Shown piece by piece: positions 44,237 through 53,636 of a stretch of DNA of 64,000 bases. The stretch is from assembly GCF_000720325.1 (NCBI RefSeq), contig NZ_JOJM01000036.1, positions 1-64,000 on the forward strand, given 5' to 3'. Each line of letters starts with the position of its first letter. Positions within the stretch are counted from its first letter, which is position 1. Both the position numbers and the translations under genes were made by a program. This DNA comes from Streptomyces sp. NRRL B-1347. Its GTDB lineage: Bacteria; Actinomycetota; Actinomycetes; Streptomycetales; Streptomycetaceae. Below the pieces are notes generated by a model. That model was not told the DNA's origin. It was given only the letters and a program-made list of their open reading frames with translations, and did no database searches.

Positions 44237-44755
44237 ATGCTCACGACCCTGAAGACTGTCTACACCGACACGCGCGCCGGGGACCTGGCCTGGGCCCTCG
44301 GCCGCGAGCCGCTGCCCGCGCTCGCCACTCTCGACCTCGAACTGACCGGCGCGACCGTGCAGTTGAGACTCCTCGGGGCCTCCCACCAAGTACTGCTCGA
44401 AGAGGACGGGGGCAGCTGTTCCGAGACCGTCGCCTGCATCCCCGGCAGCAGCACGCCGCTGCCGCTCGGCGTCTCCAAGCGCGTCGGCGAGTGGGAGTAC
44501 GAGTTCGCGGCCCGCGTGGAGACGCTGTCGCGGGGTCAGTTCGCGGGCCGGGCGCAGGAGTTGCTCGCCCTGGTCGCCGAACACCCGCACGGGCTCGCCG
44601 GGGTCTTCCCCGGCATCCCGCACGCGTTCACGGCGATGCTCGCGCAGCGGCACGAGGGCTCGGTGATGTGGCGCACCTGGCACGCGTACCCGCAGGACGG
44701 GCAGCTGGTGGCGACCCGTACGCGGGTCGGCGTGCGGATGCCCGCGGCGCTCTGA
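44237..44755 (+). CDS. DUF2617 family protein, 172 aa
   Basis: Conserved actinobacterial protein of unknown function; the features I use are YTDTRAGDLAWALGREPLPA near the N-terminus, the HQVLLEEDGG segment, and FPGIPHAFTAM near residue 123. The ATG at 44237 has GCGGAG at about 7 nt. A membrane spermidine-synthase-like gene follows 107 nt downstream in the same orientation, a neighbour often seen with DUF2617 in Streptomyces. The biochemical role cannot be read from the sequence. Confidence 0.88.
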   Translation: MLTTLKTVYTDTRAGDLAWALGREPLPALATLDLELTGATVQLRLLGASHQVLLEEDGGSCSETVACIPGSSTPLPLGVSKRVGEWEYEFAARVETLSRGQFAGRAQELLALVAEHPHGLAGVFPGIPHAFTAMLAQRHEGSVMWRTWHAYPQDGQLVATRTRVGVRMPAAL

Positions 44756-44862
44756 GCGAGGCCCTGCGCCGGCTCGCTGAACGGCCGTTCACACATTCTC
44801 GCCGCCACCTCCACCCTTGTGGGGGACTTGGTGTGAGCGGACGGTGACGTAGCGTTCCCAGC

Positions 44863-46446
44863 GTGATCGAGCCGCGTCAGCGTTTGCCCGTCACGCCCAG
44901 GACAGGCCGCTTCCTCGTCCTCGCGGGCGTGTTCATCTGCGCCGCCTGCGGACTCGTGTACGAACTGGAACTCGTCGCCCTCGCCTCGTACTTGATCGGG
45001 GACTCCGTCACCCAGGCCTCCGTCGTCCTATCCGTCATGGTCTTCGCGATGGGCGTCGGCTCGCTGCTCGCCAAGCGCCTGCGCTGCCGGGCCGCCGCCG
45101 GGTTCGGGCTCGTCGAGGCGGCCCTCGCGCTGGTCGGCGGGTGCAGCGCCATGGTCCTGTACGCGGCGTTCGCGTGGGCGGGCGACCGGGGCGAGATGTG
45201 GGCCAGCGGATCCCGCTACCTCTTCGTGGTGTTCTCCCTGGCCATCGGCGTCCTCATCGGCGCCGAAGTGCCCCTGCTCATGGTGCTCATCCAGCGCGTC
45301 CGGCGGCAGGACGCGGGCGGTGCCGTCGCCGACCTCTTCGCCGCGGACTACGTGGGCGCCCTGGTCGGCGGCCTCGCCTTCCCCTTCCTGCTCCTTCCCT
45401 GGTTCGGGCAGCTCACCGGGGCGCTGCTCACCGGCGCCGTCAACGTGCTCGCGGGCGGCGCCCTCGTCCTCGGCCTGTTCGGGCGCGACCTGAGCCCGCG
45501 CGGCCGCTGGTCACTGCTCGTGGTCAACGCCGTCGTGCTCGCCGTCCTGGCCTCCGCCGCCGTCCTCGTCGACGACTTCGAGCGGGCCGCGCGCCGCGCC
45601 GTGTACGGCTCCGGGATCCGCGTCGCCGTCCAGAGCGACGTCCAGGAGGTCGTCCTCACCGGCCGCGACCGCGAGTCCCTGCACCTCTTCCTCGACGGCA
45701 GGCTGCGCGTCAGCGGCCGCGACGAGCGGCGCTACCACGAGGCCCTCGTCCAGCCCGCCCTGCGCGGCGGGCCCCACCAGCGGGTGCTGATCCTCGGCGG
45801 CGGCGACGGGCTCGCCGCCCGCGAGGTGCTCCGGCACGCCGGGGTGCGCCGCGTCGACATCGTCGAACTCGACCCGGCCGTCGTCGACCTGGCCCGCGAC
45901 GACCCGGCCCTGAGCGAACTCAACGGCCACGTCTACCGGGACCCGCGCCTGCGCGTCACCCACGCCGACGCCTTCCGCTGGCTGCGCGGCCCGCACCGCC
46001 GCGTGTACGACGTGGTCGTCGCCGACCTGCCCGACCCCGGCATCACCGCCAGCACCCAGCTGTACTCGCAGGAGTTCTACGGCCTCGTCTCCCGCGTCCT
46101 CAACGACGACGGGCGCTTCGCCGTGCACGCCGGGCCCGCCGCGACCCGGCCGCGCACCTACTGGACCGTCGACGCGACGCTGCGCGCCGCCGGGTACTGG
46201 ACCGAGCCCTACCGCCTCACCGGCCGCCGCGGGGCGCACGCCGCCGGGCCCGACCGCACCGCCGACCCCGGCGACGCGCCCCGCGACTGGGGCTTCGTGC
46301 TCGCCTCCCGGGCCGAGCCGGTGCTCGGCGCGGCCCGCGCCTCCGCCGTGCTTCGCGCGGGCTCCCGCGCCGCCGAGCGGCTGCGGCCGCCCGACTGGCG
46401 CACCATCGAGCCGTCCACCCTGGTGCATCCGCGCTACGCCGACTGA
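44863..46446 (+). CDS. membrane-bound spermidine-synthase-like protein, 527 aa
   Basis: The N-terminal half (about 15-230) has about seven membrane segments. The C-terminal half is a spermidine synthase/methyltransferase-like fold with [16 protein letters not shown] (the SAM-type nucleotide motif), [13 protein letters not shown] and [11 protein letters not shown]. Because the aminopropyl site may differ, it might not make spermidine. Such fusion proteins are common in actinobacteria with DUF2617. The GTG at 44863 has only a weak ribosome binding site. Confidence 0.88.
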   Translation: MIEPRQRLPVTPRTGRFLVLAGVFICAACGLVYELELVALASYLIGDSVTQASVVLSVMVFAMGVGSLLAKRLRCRAAAGFGLVEAALALVGGCSAMVLYAAFAWAGDRGEMWASGSRYLFVVFSLAIGVLIGAEVPLLMVLIQRVRRQDAGGAVADLFAADYVGALVGGLAFPFLLLPWFGQLTGALLTGAVNVLAGGALVLGLFGRDLSPRGRWSLLVVNAVVLAVLASAAVLVDDFERAARRAVYGSGIRVAVQSDVQEVVLTGRDRESLHLFLDGRLRVSGRDERRYHEALVQPALRGGPHQRVLILGGGDGLAAREVLRHAGVRRVDIVELDPAVVDLARDDPALSELNGHVYRDPRLRVTHADAFRWLRGPHRRVYDVVVADLPDPGITASTQLYSQEFYGLVSRVLNDDGRFAVHAGPAATRPRTYWTVDATLRAAGYWTEPYRLTGRRGAHAAGPDRTADPGDAPRDWGFVLASRAEPVLGAARASAVLRAGSRAAERLRPPDWRTIEPSTLVHPRYAD

Positions 46447-46516
46447 CGGCCCGCGGCAGTACGGGCGGGCCGAAGTGGCGTACATCACGGCGGCGGCCTC
46501 GGTACGCTCAACTGTC

Positions 46517-47287
46517 ATGGAGCATGAGGTGTTCGTACCGGTTCCGGAAGAGCCGCTCCGCGAGGCACTGGCCGACCCCGAGCGGGTCGCGCGCGCGGTG
46601 CCCGGGTTGCAGCGCGACGCCGACCCAGGGCCCGACGCGCCACCCGTCACCGGGCGGCTCAAGGTGCGCGCCGGCGGTCACACGATCACCTACCGCGGCG
46701 GCCTGCGGGTCGTCGCGCGCGGCGACGGCGGGTACGCGGTGACCGGTGCGGCCCACGAGGCCCGCGGCAGCGGCGCCGTAACGTTCTCCCTCGTGCTGCG
46801 CCTGGCCGCCGCGGCGGAGGGGGGCACGCAGGTGTCCTTCAGCGGGACCGCGTCCGCGGACGGGCGGGTCGCCGAGGCCGTGAAGACTTCTCCACAGGCT
46901 GTGGAGAGCGCGGTGCGCAGGCTCCTCGCGCGGTTCGCGGAGGGGCTCGCGGCATCCGCCCAGGCCCCCGCCGCGGACGACGAGCCGTCGGCGCCCGCCG
47001 GGGTGTCCCGCGTCTTCGACGCGGAGGTGCCGCCGCCCGCGCTCGATCCGCTCGCCGACGCGGGCGAGGTCGTGGGGGCCGGGCCCGAGGCCGCGCACGC
47101 GCGGCGGACGATGATCGGGCGCAGTGCGGAGGAGGTCGACCACGCGCCGCCCCGGGGCCGGTACGCGCCCGTCCCCGCGCCCGAGACGCTCGGCGGCGGC
47201 GCCGCCCTGCGCTGGGCCGCACCCGCAGCCGCGGTGCTCGTCGCCTCGGCGATCGTGGTCACCCGCGCCCTGCGCAAGCGCCGCTGA
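46517..47287 (+). CDS. SRPBCC-like protein with C-terminal membrane anchor, 256 aa
   Basis: The N-terminal part (about 1-150, MEHEVFVPVPEEPLREALAD and later VTFSLVLRLAAAAEGGTQVS) has the layout of CoxG-type/SRPBCC lipid-binding domains. A proline-rich linker follows, then one membrane segment (ALRWAAPAAAVLVASAIVV) and RALRKRR on the cytoplasmic side. The lipid or partner is not known. The ATG at 46517 is chosen because it starts the SRPBCC fold. It ends at a repeat-rich intergenic stretch. Confidence 0.8.
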   Translation: MEHEVFVPVPEEPLREALADPERVARAVPGLQRDADPGPDAPPVTGRLKVRAGGHTITYRGGLRVVARGDGGYAVTGAAHEARGSGAVTFSLVLRLAAAAEGGTQVSFSGTASADGRVAEAVKTSPQAVESAVRRLLARFAEGLAASAQAPAADDEPSAPAGVSRVFDAEVPPPALDPLADAGEVVGAGPEAAHARRTMIGRSAEEVDHAPPRGRYAPVPAPETLGGGAALRWAAPAAAVLVASAIVVTRALRKRR

Positions 47288-47319
47288 CGCCTCGCGGCAC
47301 GCCCCTGACCCGCCCCTTC

Positions 47320-47419
47320 CCGACCTGGGGGCTCCGCCCCCAGACCCCCGCTCCTCAAACGCCGGAGAGGCTGAGACACCGCGGTGAGCGGCACCATCCA
47401 GCCCGTCCGGCGCTTGAGG
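47320..47419. repeat. extragenic inverted repeat (CCTCAAACGCCGGA type)
   Basis: CCTCAAACGCCGGA (47353-47366) pairs with TCCGGCGCTTGAGG (47406-47419) with one mismatch, preceded by GGGGGCTCCGCCCCCAGACC. These short hairpin sequences are, as I recall, frequent between Streptomyces genes. No coding frame is apparent. Confidence 0.6.
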
Positions 47420-47469
47420 ACGAGGCCGAAGGCCGATCACGCTGGTCCTCGGGCGGTTAGGGTCGAAGC

Positions 47470-48264
47470 GTGAGCAGCGAAGAGATCACGTTGGCCGCGG
47501 GTGACGCGGAAGTTTCGGTGCGGGCGGGGCACGGGGCCCGGCTCGGCAGTCTCAAGGTGGACGGCGTCGAGCTGCTGCGGCAGGGGGAGCGGTACGGCTG
47601 CTTCCCGATGGTGCCGTGGTGCGGCCGGGTCAGGGACGGCCGCTTCCTGAGCGGCGGCCACCCCCACCAGCTGCCGCTCAACTCCCCGCCGCACGCCATC
47701 CACGGCACCGGCCGGGACACCGCGTGGAAGACCGCCCGGGTCGGCGGCCGCGAGGCCGTGTTCACCTACGACCTCGCGGACCCGTGGCCGTACGCAGGCC
47801 GGGTCACGCAGATCGTCGAGCTGACGGAGAGCGCGCTGACGCTGCGGATGTCCGTGGAGACGTACGACGACTCCTTCCCGGCGCAGGCGGGCTGGCACCC
47901 CTGGTTCAACCGGCGGCTCACCGCCGACGGCGAGGACGTCCGGATCGCCTTCGACGCCGCCTGGCAGGAGCGCCGCGACGACGACCACCTGCCCACCGGC
48001 GAGCGCGTCGATCCGCTGCCCGGCCCCTGGGACGACTGCTTCGGGATGCCGGACGGCGTCGACGTCACCCTGACCTGGCCGGGCCACCTGGAGGTGAACG
48101 TGGCCAGCCGCGAGCAGTGGGTGGTCGTGTACGACGAGCAGGAGGCCGCCGTGTGCGTGGAGCCGCAGACCGGCCCGCCCAACGGCCTGAACACCCTGCC
48201 GCGCCTGGTCACGCCGCTGGAGCCGCTGGAGGCGTCCACCACCTGGACCTGGCGGCGGCTCTGA
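47470..48264 (+). CDS. aldose 1-epimerase family protein, 264 aa
   Basis: A galactose-mutarotase-like protein: ARLGSLKVDGVELL, the WCGRVRDGRF segment, HAIHGTGRDTAWK with a catalytic-type His, and AGWHPWFNRRL. It should act on an aldose or an aldose phosphate by opening the ring at C1; the specific sugar is not known. The GTG at 47470 is chosen for the AAGC.GTGAGC context. pyrE starts 30 nt after its stop, on the same strand, so the two are probably co-transcribed. Confidence 0.9.
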   Translation: MSSEEITLAAGDAEVSVRAGHGARLGSLKVDGVELLRQGERYGCFPMVPWCGRVRDGRFLSGGHPHQLPLNSPPHAIHGTGRDTAWKTARVGGREAVFTYDLADPWPYAGRVTQIVELTESALTLRMSVETYDDSFPAQAGWHPWFNRRLTADGEDVRIAFDAAWQERRDDDHLPTGERVDPLPGPWDDCFGMPDGVDVTLTWPGHLEVNVASREQWVVVYDEQEAAVCVEPQTGPPNGLNTLPRLVTPLEPLEASTTWTWRRL

Positions 48265-48294
48265 AGGACCGGCCGCGCCCTTAAGCTCGTAGCC

Positions 48295-48846
48295 ATGACG
48301 AACGACGTACGCGGCGACCTGCTGCGGCAGATCAAGGACAAGGCCGTCGTGCACGGCAAGGTGACCCTCTCCTCGGGCCTGGAGGCCGACTACTACGTCG
48401 ACCTGCGCCGCATCACCCTGGACGGGGAGGCCGCCCCGCTCGTCGGGCAGGTGCTGCTCGACCTCACGAGCGAGCTGGAGTTCGACGCCGTGGGCGGTCT
48501 GACGATGGGGGCCGACCCGGTCGCCGCGTCGATGCTGCACGCGGCCGCCGCGCGCGGCCGGCGCCTGGACGCCTTCGTGGTGCGCAAGGCCGCCAAGGCG
48601 CACGGCCTGCAGCGCCGGGTCGAGGGCCCGGACATCAAGGGGCGGCGCGTCCTCGTCGTCGAGGACACCTCCACCACCGGCGGCTCCCCGCTGACCGCCG
48701 TGGAGGCCGTGCGCGAGGCCGGTGCCGAGGTCGTCGGCGTGGCCACGATCGTGGACCGGGCCACCGGGGCCGACGTGAAGATCACCGAGGGCGCCGGGGT
48801 GCCGTACCTCTTCGCGTACTCGAAGGACGAGCTCGGGCTCGACTGA
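48295..48846 (+). CDS. pyrE: orotate phosphoribosyltransferase
   Basis: Couples orotate to PRPP to make OMP in de novo pyrimidine synthesis. The 183-aa protein has the N-terminal substrate loop YYVDLRRITLDGEAAPLVGQ (about 30-49) and the PRPP motif VLVVEDTSTTGGSPLTAVEA (about 120-139). Two conserved K/R residues lie in VVRKAAKAHG. It lies between an aldose epimerase gene and fba, a common streptomycete order, and has no partner pyrimidine gene nearby. Confidence 0.96.
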   Translation: MTNDVRGDLLRQIKDKAVVHGKVTLSSGLEADYYVDLRRITLDGEAAPLVGQVLLDLTSELEFDAVGGLTMGADPVAASMLHAAAARGRRLDAFVVRKAAKAHGLQRRVEGPDIKGRRVLVVEDTSTTGGSPLTAVEAVREAGAEVVGVATIVDRATGADVKITEGAGVPYLFAYSKDELGLD

Positions 48847-49007
48847 GTCCGCGGACCGAGCAGGTCCAGCAAGTCTGGAAAGATGGGGGCGACGACATCG
48901 CCGTCGCCGCCCCCGGGTTCCCCCGCCATGCAGGGGTTCCCTAGACACCCCAGGTCAGGGTCAAGCAGCACAGCAGCACTCACCCGCACATCACAAGGAG
49001 CGGACAC

Positions 49008-50030
49008 ATGCCCATCGCAACCCCCGAGGTCTACAACGAGATGCTCGACCGGGCGAAGGCAGGCAAGTTCGCCTACCCGGCCATCAACGTGACCTCGTCG
49101 CAGACCCTGCACGCCGCCCTGCGTGGCTTCGCGGAGGCGGAGAGCGACGGCATCATCCAGATTTCCACCGGTGGCGCTGAGTTCCTGGGCGGGCAGCACA
49201 GCAAGGACATGGTGACGGGCGCGGTGGCCCTCGCCGAGTTCGCGCACATCGTCGCCAAGAAGTACGACGTCACGGTCGCGCTGCACACCGACCACTGCCC
49301 CAAGGACAAGCTGGACACCTACGTCCGCCCGCTGATCGACGTCTCCGCCGAGCGCGTCGCCCGCGGTGAGAACCCCCTCTTCCAGTCCCACATGTGGGAC
49401 GGCTCCGCGGAGACCCTCGCCGACAACCTGGCCATCGGCCAGGAGCTGCTCGCCAAGGCCGCCGCCGCGAAGATCATCCTTGAGGTCGAGATCACCCCGA
49501 CCGGCGGCGAGGAGGACGGCGTCAGCCACGAGATCAACGACGAGCTGTACACCACCGTCGACGACGCGCTGCGCACCGCCGAGGCCCTCGGCCTGGGCGA
49601 GAAGGGCCGCTACCTGCTCGCCGCCTCCTTCGGCAACGTGCACGGCGTCTACAAGCCGGGCAACGTCGTGCTGCGCCCCGAGCTCCTCAAGGACCTCCAG
49701 GAGGGCGTCGGCTCCAAGTACGGCAAGGCGTCCCCCTTCGACTTCGTGTTCCACGGCGGCTCCGGCTCCACCACGGAGGAGATCGCCACCGCCCTGGAGA
49801 ACGGCGTCGTGAAGATGAACCTCGACACCGACACTCAGTACGCCTTCACGCGTCCCGTCGCGGACCACATGCTGAAGAACTACGACGGCGTCCTGAAGGT
49901 CGACGGCGAGGTCGGCTCGAAGAAGACCTACGACCCGCGCACCTGGGGCAAGCTGGCCGAGGCCTCCATGGCCAAGCGCGTGACCGAGGCGTGCGCCGCG
50001 CTGCGCTCCACGGGCACGAAGCTGAAGTAG
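49008..50030 (+). CDS. fba: class II fructose-bisphosphate aldolase
   Basis: Cleaves fructose 1,6-bisphosphate to dihydroxyacetone phosphate and glyceraldehyde 3-phosphate in glycolysis. The 340-aa protein has the zinc-binding segment VALHTDHCPKDKLD (about 91-104), the ILEVEITPTGGEEDGVSHEI loop, the second His in LAASFGNVHGVYKPGNV, and FHGGSGSTTEEI. The ATG at 49008 has AAGGAG at 7 nt. It ends at a strong hairpin and is transcribed alone. Confidence 0.98.
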   Translation: MPIATPEVYNEMLDRAKAGKFAYPAINVTSSQTLHAALRGFAEAESDGIIQISTGGAEFLGGQHSKDMVTGAVALAEFAHIVAKKYDVTVALHTDHCPKDKLDTYVRPLIDVSAERVARGENPLFQSHMWDGSAETLADNLAIGQELLAKAAAAKIILEVEITPTGGEEDGVSHEINDELYTTVDDALRTAEALGLGEKGRYLLAASFGNVHGVYKPGNVVLRPELLKDLQEGVGSKYGKASPFDFVFHGGSGSTTEEIATALENGVVKMNLDTDTQYAFTRPVADHMLKNYDGVLKVDGEVGSKKTYDPRTWGKLAEASMAKRVTEACAALRSTGTKLK

Positions 50031-50039
50031 TCCACCGCT

Positions 50040-50078
50040 CGACGGGCCCGGCACTCCTCGTGGGTGCCGGGCCCGTCG
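50040..50078 (+). terminator. fba terminator
   Basis: A perfect 15-bp stem (50040-50054 / 50064-50078) with a 9-nt loop lies 10 nt after the fba stop codon. Confidence 0.8.
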
Positions 50079-50103
50079 GCGTACCCGGAGGGAACGACCG
50101 ACC

Positions 50104-51279
50104 GTGGCGTACGACTTCGACACCCCTGTGGACCGGCACGGCACCTGGTGCGTCCAGTGGGACGGCATCCGCGACCGGTTCCCCGTGCCCGACCTGCTGC
50201 CGTTCACCATCTCCGACATGGACTTCGCGTGCGCGCCGGAGGTCCTCGACGCCCTCCAACGGCGCGTCGCGCACGGCGTGTTCGGCTACACCGACTGGCG
50301 CAACGACGACTTCCGCGGCGCGGTGCGGGACTGGTTCAAGGGCCGCTACGACGAGGACGTCGACCCCGCGGCGCTCGTCTACGCCCCGTCCGTGCTCAAC
50401 CAGATATCCCAGCTCCTGCGCATGTGGACCCGGCCGGGCGAGGGCGTCGTCGTGCACACGCCGACGTACGACGGCTTCCGCAAGGCGGTGACCGGGCTCG
50501 GCCGCGAGCTGCGCGGCGTACCGCTGGCTGATCCCGGATTCGCCGCCCTGGAAGCCGCGTTGGCGCGCGCCGACAGCCGCGTCCTCATCCTGTGCTCCCC
50601 GCACAACCCCACCGGCCGGGTGTGGACCGACGCGGAGCTGCGCGCGGTGTCCGAGCTGTGCGAGCGGCACGACGTGGCCGTCATCAGCGACGAGATCCAC
50701 GCCGACCTCACCCACGAGGGGCACGTCCACCGGCCGTGGACCCGCTACGGCCGGGGCCGCTGGGCGCTCGTCACCTCGGCGACGAAGGCCTTCAACTTCC
50801 CGGCCCTGAGCGGGAGTTACGGCATCATCGGCGACCCGGAGGACCACGCGGCCTTCGTCCGCCGCATGGACACGGGCGAGGGCCTCGCGTCCCCCGCGGT
50901 CCTCTCGCTGACCGCGCACATCGCCGCGTACCGCGAGGGCGGCGCCTGGCTGGACGCCGTCCGCGCCTACGCCCACGACAACCTGCGCCTGGTCGCGACC
51001 ACCCTGAACACGGCCTTCCCCGCGCTGGACTGGCAGCCCCCGCAAGCGGGCTACCTGGCGTGGCTCGACCTGCGCCCCGTCCTGGGCGAGACCCGGGACG
51101 AGGCCCTCAAGCACCGCCTGGTGCACCGGGAGCGGGTCGCGGTGATGCCGGGCGCCACCTATGGGGCCCCGGGCTTCGTGCGGCTGAACGTGGGGTGCCC
51201 CCGGGGGAAGGCGGAAGCGGGCGCGCGGGCCCTGGTGCGGGCGGTGCGCGCGGTGGCTCCGGGCGACCGGGACGGCTGA
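50104..51279 (+). CDS. MalY/PatB-family aminotransferase, cystathionine beta-lyase-like, 391 aa
   Basis: A fold-type I PLP enzyme of the MalY/PatB class, which usually cleave cystathionine to homocysteine, pyruvate and ammonia. Signature segments are PFTISDMDFACAPEVLDALQ, CSPHNPTGRVWT, VISDEIHADLTHEGH, and the lysine in TSATKAFNFPALSGSYGIIG. Other MalY members regulate or use other substrates, so the precise role is not certain. The GTG at 50104 has GGAGGGA at about 8 nt. The last codons are the first unit of an 18-bp tandem repeat. Confidence 0.9.
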   Translation: MAYDFDTPVDRHGTWCVQWDGIRDRFPVPDLLPFTISDMDFACAPEVLDALQRRVAHGVFGYTDWRNDDFRGAVRDWFKGRYDEDVDPAALVYAPSVLNQISQLLRMWTRPGEGVVVHTPTYDGFRKAVTGLGRELRGVPLADPGFAALEAALARADSRVLILCSPHNPTGRVWTDAELRAVSELCERHDVAVISDEIHADLTHEGHVHRPWTRYGRGRWALVTSATKAFNFPALSGSYGIIGDPEDHAAFVRRMDTGEGLASPAVLSLTAHIAAYREGGAWLDAVRAYAHDNLRLVATTLNTAFPALDWQPPQAGYLAWLDLRPVLGETRDEALKHRLVHRERVAVMPGATYGAPGFVRLNVGCPRGKAEAGARALVRAVRAVAPGDRDG

Positions 51280-51333
51280 GACGACCAGGGCGGCTGGGAC
51301 GACCAGGGCGGCTGAGACGACCAGGACGGCTGG
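51262..51333. repeat. 18-bp tandem repeat, four units, at the 3' end of a gene
   Basis: Units at 51262, 51280, 51298 and 51316 are versions of GACGACCAGGGCGGCTGG/A. The first unit encodes the last codons and TGA of the upstream gene; the later ones alternate TGG and TGA. It is a minisatellite between convergent genes that could change the C-terminus if the first unit's stop mutated. Confidence 0.85.
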
Positions 51334-51342
51334 AGCGGTGGC

Positions 51343-52254
51343 TCAGAACGCCAGTTGGGCGATCTCCTCCGCGACCACCGCGCAGGCGTCCGCCGCCGGG
51401 TCGATCAGGGGGAAGTGGCCGACGTCCTCCAGGAGCGTCAGGCCGACCACCTCGCCCGCCTTCGCGGCCGCGTCGGCGTAGGCCTCGGCGACCGCCTGCG
51501 GGACGACGATGTCGGTGCGGCCCTGCACGACGGCCGTGGCGATGCCGGTGGGGAGCAGCGCGGCCGGGTCGGCGTGGGGCAGGCGCTCCTCGAAGCGGGC
51601 CGCCGCCCGCGCCGCCGGGCCCTCGGCGTCCAGGAACTGGCGCACGGCCCCGGAGCACACACCGAGCTCGTCCGCGACGCGGAAGTCCGCGATGGGGGCG
51701 AGCGCGACGACGCCCCGCAGCGGCGTGGGCCGGCCCGTGCGCCACGGCGAGCCCTCCGGCAGGACGTGCCGGGCCGCCGCCCACAGGGCGAGGTGGCCGC
51801 CCGCCGAGTGCCCCGTCACCACCGTGCGGCGCGGGTCGGCGACGGGCAGCGCCTCGCGGGCGAGCGCGGGCAGCGCGTCGAGGGCGGCCGCCACGTCGTC
51901 GAAGGTCTCCGGCCAGCGCCCGGCCACGGGCCCGGCGGCGGCGCCCTGCGCGGGGATCGGCCCGGCGGGCGAACGGCCCCTGCGGTACTCGACGTTGGCG
52001 ACGGCGAAGCCGCGCCGGGCCAGGAAGTCGGCGAACGGCGTGATGTGCTGCCGGTCGTAGGGGGCCCGCCACGCCCCGCCGTGCAGCACGACGACGAGCG
52101 GCGCGGACTCCTCGCCGCCGCGCGGCGCGTAGAAGTCCACGAGCTGGTCCGGGTGCGGCCCGTAGGCGGCGGTGGCGTCCGGGCGCACCGCGGGGTGCGC
52201 GAAGGCGGACTGCTCCTCGGCGGCGTCACGCGCCACGGCGGCGTCGTCCGGCAT
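51343..52254 (-). CDS. alpha/beta hydrolase, probable kynurenine formamidase
   Basis: The oxyanion motif HGGAWR (about 62-67) and the nucleophile elbow GHSAGG place it in the alpha/beta hydrolase family of esterases and arylformamidases; the late DVGHFPLID supplies the catalytic His. With kynureninase and tryptophan 2,3-dioxygenase upstream on the same strand, it most probably hydrolyses N-formylkynurenine. The family itself is not diagnostic of that. The ATG at 52254 gives a 303-aa protein. The upstream gene ends 135 nt away. Confidence 0.85.
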   Translation of the reverse strand: MPDDAAVARDAAEEQSAFAHPAVRPDATAAYGPHPDQLVDFYAPRGGEESAPLVVVLHGGAWRAPYDRQHITPFADFLARRGFAVANVEYRRGRSPAGPIPAQGAAAGPVAGRWPETFDDVAAALDALPALAREALPVADPRRTVVTGHSAGGHLALWAAARHVLPEGSPWRTGRPTPLRGVVALAPIADFRVADELGVCSGAVRQFLDAEGPAARAAARFEERLPHADPAALLPTGIATAVVQGRTDIVVPQAVAEAYADAAAKAGEVVGLTLLEDVGHFPLIDPAADACAVVAEEIAQLAF

Positions 52255-52388
52255 GCGGTGACCTCCCAGCTCGGCGGAGTGCGGGACCGCCGGGCGCCGG
52301 TGACAACCAACCGGCGCCCGGCGGACGTTCGCGGACGGATCCGGAACGGCCGCGCGTCCGGGCCATGATCCGGATTCGCCGGACGTTA

Positions 52389-53636
52389 TCAGGTGTCCCG
52401 GGCACCCTCGGAGGCCAGCTCCCCGGAACCGCCGAGGATCTCCCCGAGCACCCGCGCCGCCCGCTCCGCGTCCGCGAACGACACGTACAGCGGGGTGAAG
52501 CCGAAGCGCAGCACGTCCGGTGCGCGGAAGTCGCCGACCACGCCCGCCGCGACGAGCCGCAGCATCACCTCGCGGGCGTCCGGGCAGCGCAGCGCGATCT
52601 GGCTGCCGCGCTCCGCGTGCGCGGCCGGGGTGACGGACTCGACCCGGCCCTCGGGCACGTACGCCGCCACGCACTCCAGGAAGAAGTCCGTGAGCGCCAG
52701 GGACTTGGCCCGTACGTCGTCGAGCGAGACGCCGTCCCAGACGTCGAGGGCCGCCTCCAGGGCGAGCAGGGACAGGATGTCCGGCGTGCCGACGCGGCCG
52801 CGCACCACGTCCGCGGCCGGTTCGTAGTCGGGCCGCATGCCGAAGGGGTCGGTGTGCGAGTTCCAGCCGGGCAGCGGCGAGTCGAAGCGGGACTGCAGGT
52901 CACGGCGTACGTACAGGTACGCGGGCGAACCCGGGCCGCCGTTCAGGTACTTGTACGTGCAGCCGACCGCGAGGTCCACGCCGTGCTCGTCCAGGGCGAC
53001 GGGCAGGGCGCCCGCCGTGTGGCACAGGTCCCACACCACGTACGCGCCCGCCGCGTGCACGGCCGCGGTGAGCCCCGGCAGGTCGTGCAGGCGGCCCGAC
53101 TGGTAGTCGGCGTGGTTGAGCAGGACCGCCGCCGTGCGCGGGCCGAGCAGGCCCGGCACGTCGGCCGGGGCGGCCGGGACCAGGCGGCAGCCGGTGAGGC
53201 GGGCGGCGGACTCGGCGACGTACCCGTCCGTCGGGAAGGTGGTGGCGTCGACGACGACCTCGTCGCGCGCGGGGCTGTCGGACTGCGCCATGCGCACGGC
53301 CGCGACGACCGCCTTGAAGACGTTCACGCTCGTCGAGTCGGAGACGACCACCTGGCCCGGGGCGGCGCCGACGAGCGGGGCGATCCGCTCCCCGACCCGC
53401 TCGGGCGCGGTCCACCAGCCGCTCTCCTCCCAGGAGCGGATGCGCAGCCGCCCCCACTCGCGGGTGACGACGTCGGCGACCCGGCCCGCCACGTTCGCGG
53501 GCAGGGCGCCCAGGGAGTTCCCGTCCAGGTACACGCTGTCGTCGAGGACGAACTCCTTGCGCTTGGCGGCGAGCCGGTCCGCGGCGTCGAGGGCGGCGGC
53601 CCGCACGCGCAGGTCGGCTTCCCTCGGCTCAGACAT
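52389..53636 (-). CDS. kynU: kynureninase
   Basis: A PLP enzyme that splits kynurenine into anthranilate and alanine. The 415-aa protein carries the active-site lysine in VGCTYKYLNGGPGSPA and the PLP segment VVSDSTSVNVFKAVVAAVRM. The DSVYLDGNSLGALP N-terminal motif is also typical. Its start overlaps the dioxygenase stop by 8 nt, so the two are translationally coupled. Together with the downstream hydrolase the pathway from tryptophan to anthranilate is complete. Confidence 0.96.
   Translation of the reverse strand: MSEPREADLRVRAAALDAADRLAAKRKEFVLDDSVYLDGNSLGALPANVAGRVADVVTREWGRLRIRSWEESGWWTAPERVGERIAPLVGAAPGQVVVSDSTSVNVFKAVVAAVRMAQSDSPARDEVVVDATTFPTDGYVAESAARLTGCRLVPAAPADVPGLLGPRTAAVLLNHADYQSGRLHDLPGLTAAVHAAGAYVVWDLCHTAGALPVALDEHGVDLAVGCTYKYLNGGPGSPAYLYVRRDLQSRFDSPLPGWNSHTDPFGMRPDYEPAADVVRGRVGTPDILSLLALEAALDVWDGVSLDDVRAKSLALTDFFLECVAAYVPEGRVESVTPAAHAERGSQIALRCPDAREVMLRLVAAGVVGDFRAPDVLRFGFTPLYVSFADAERAARVLGEILGGSGELASEGARDT

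Noticed and set aside
51262..51333. CRISPR array
   Set aside because: The units are 18-bp direct tandem repeats without spacers, and there are no cas genes.
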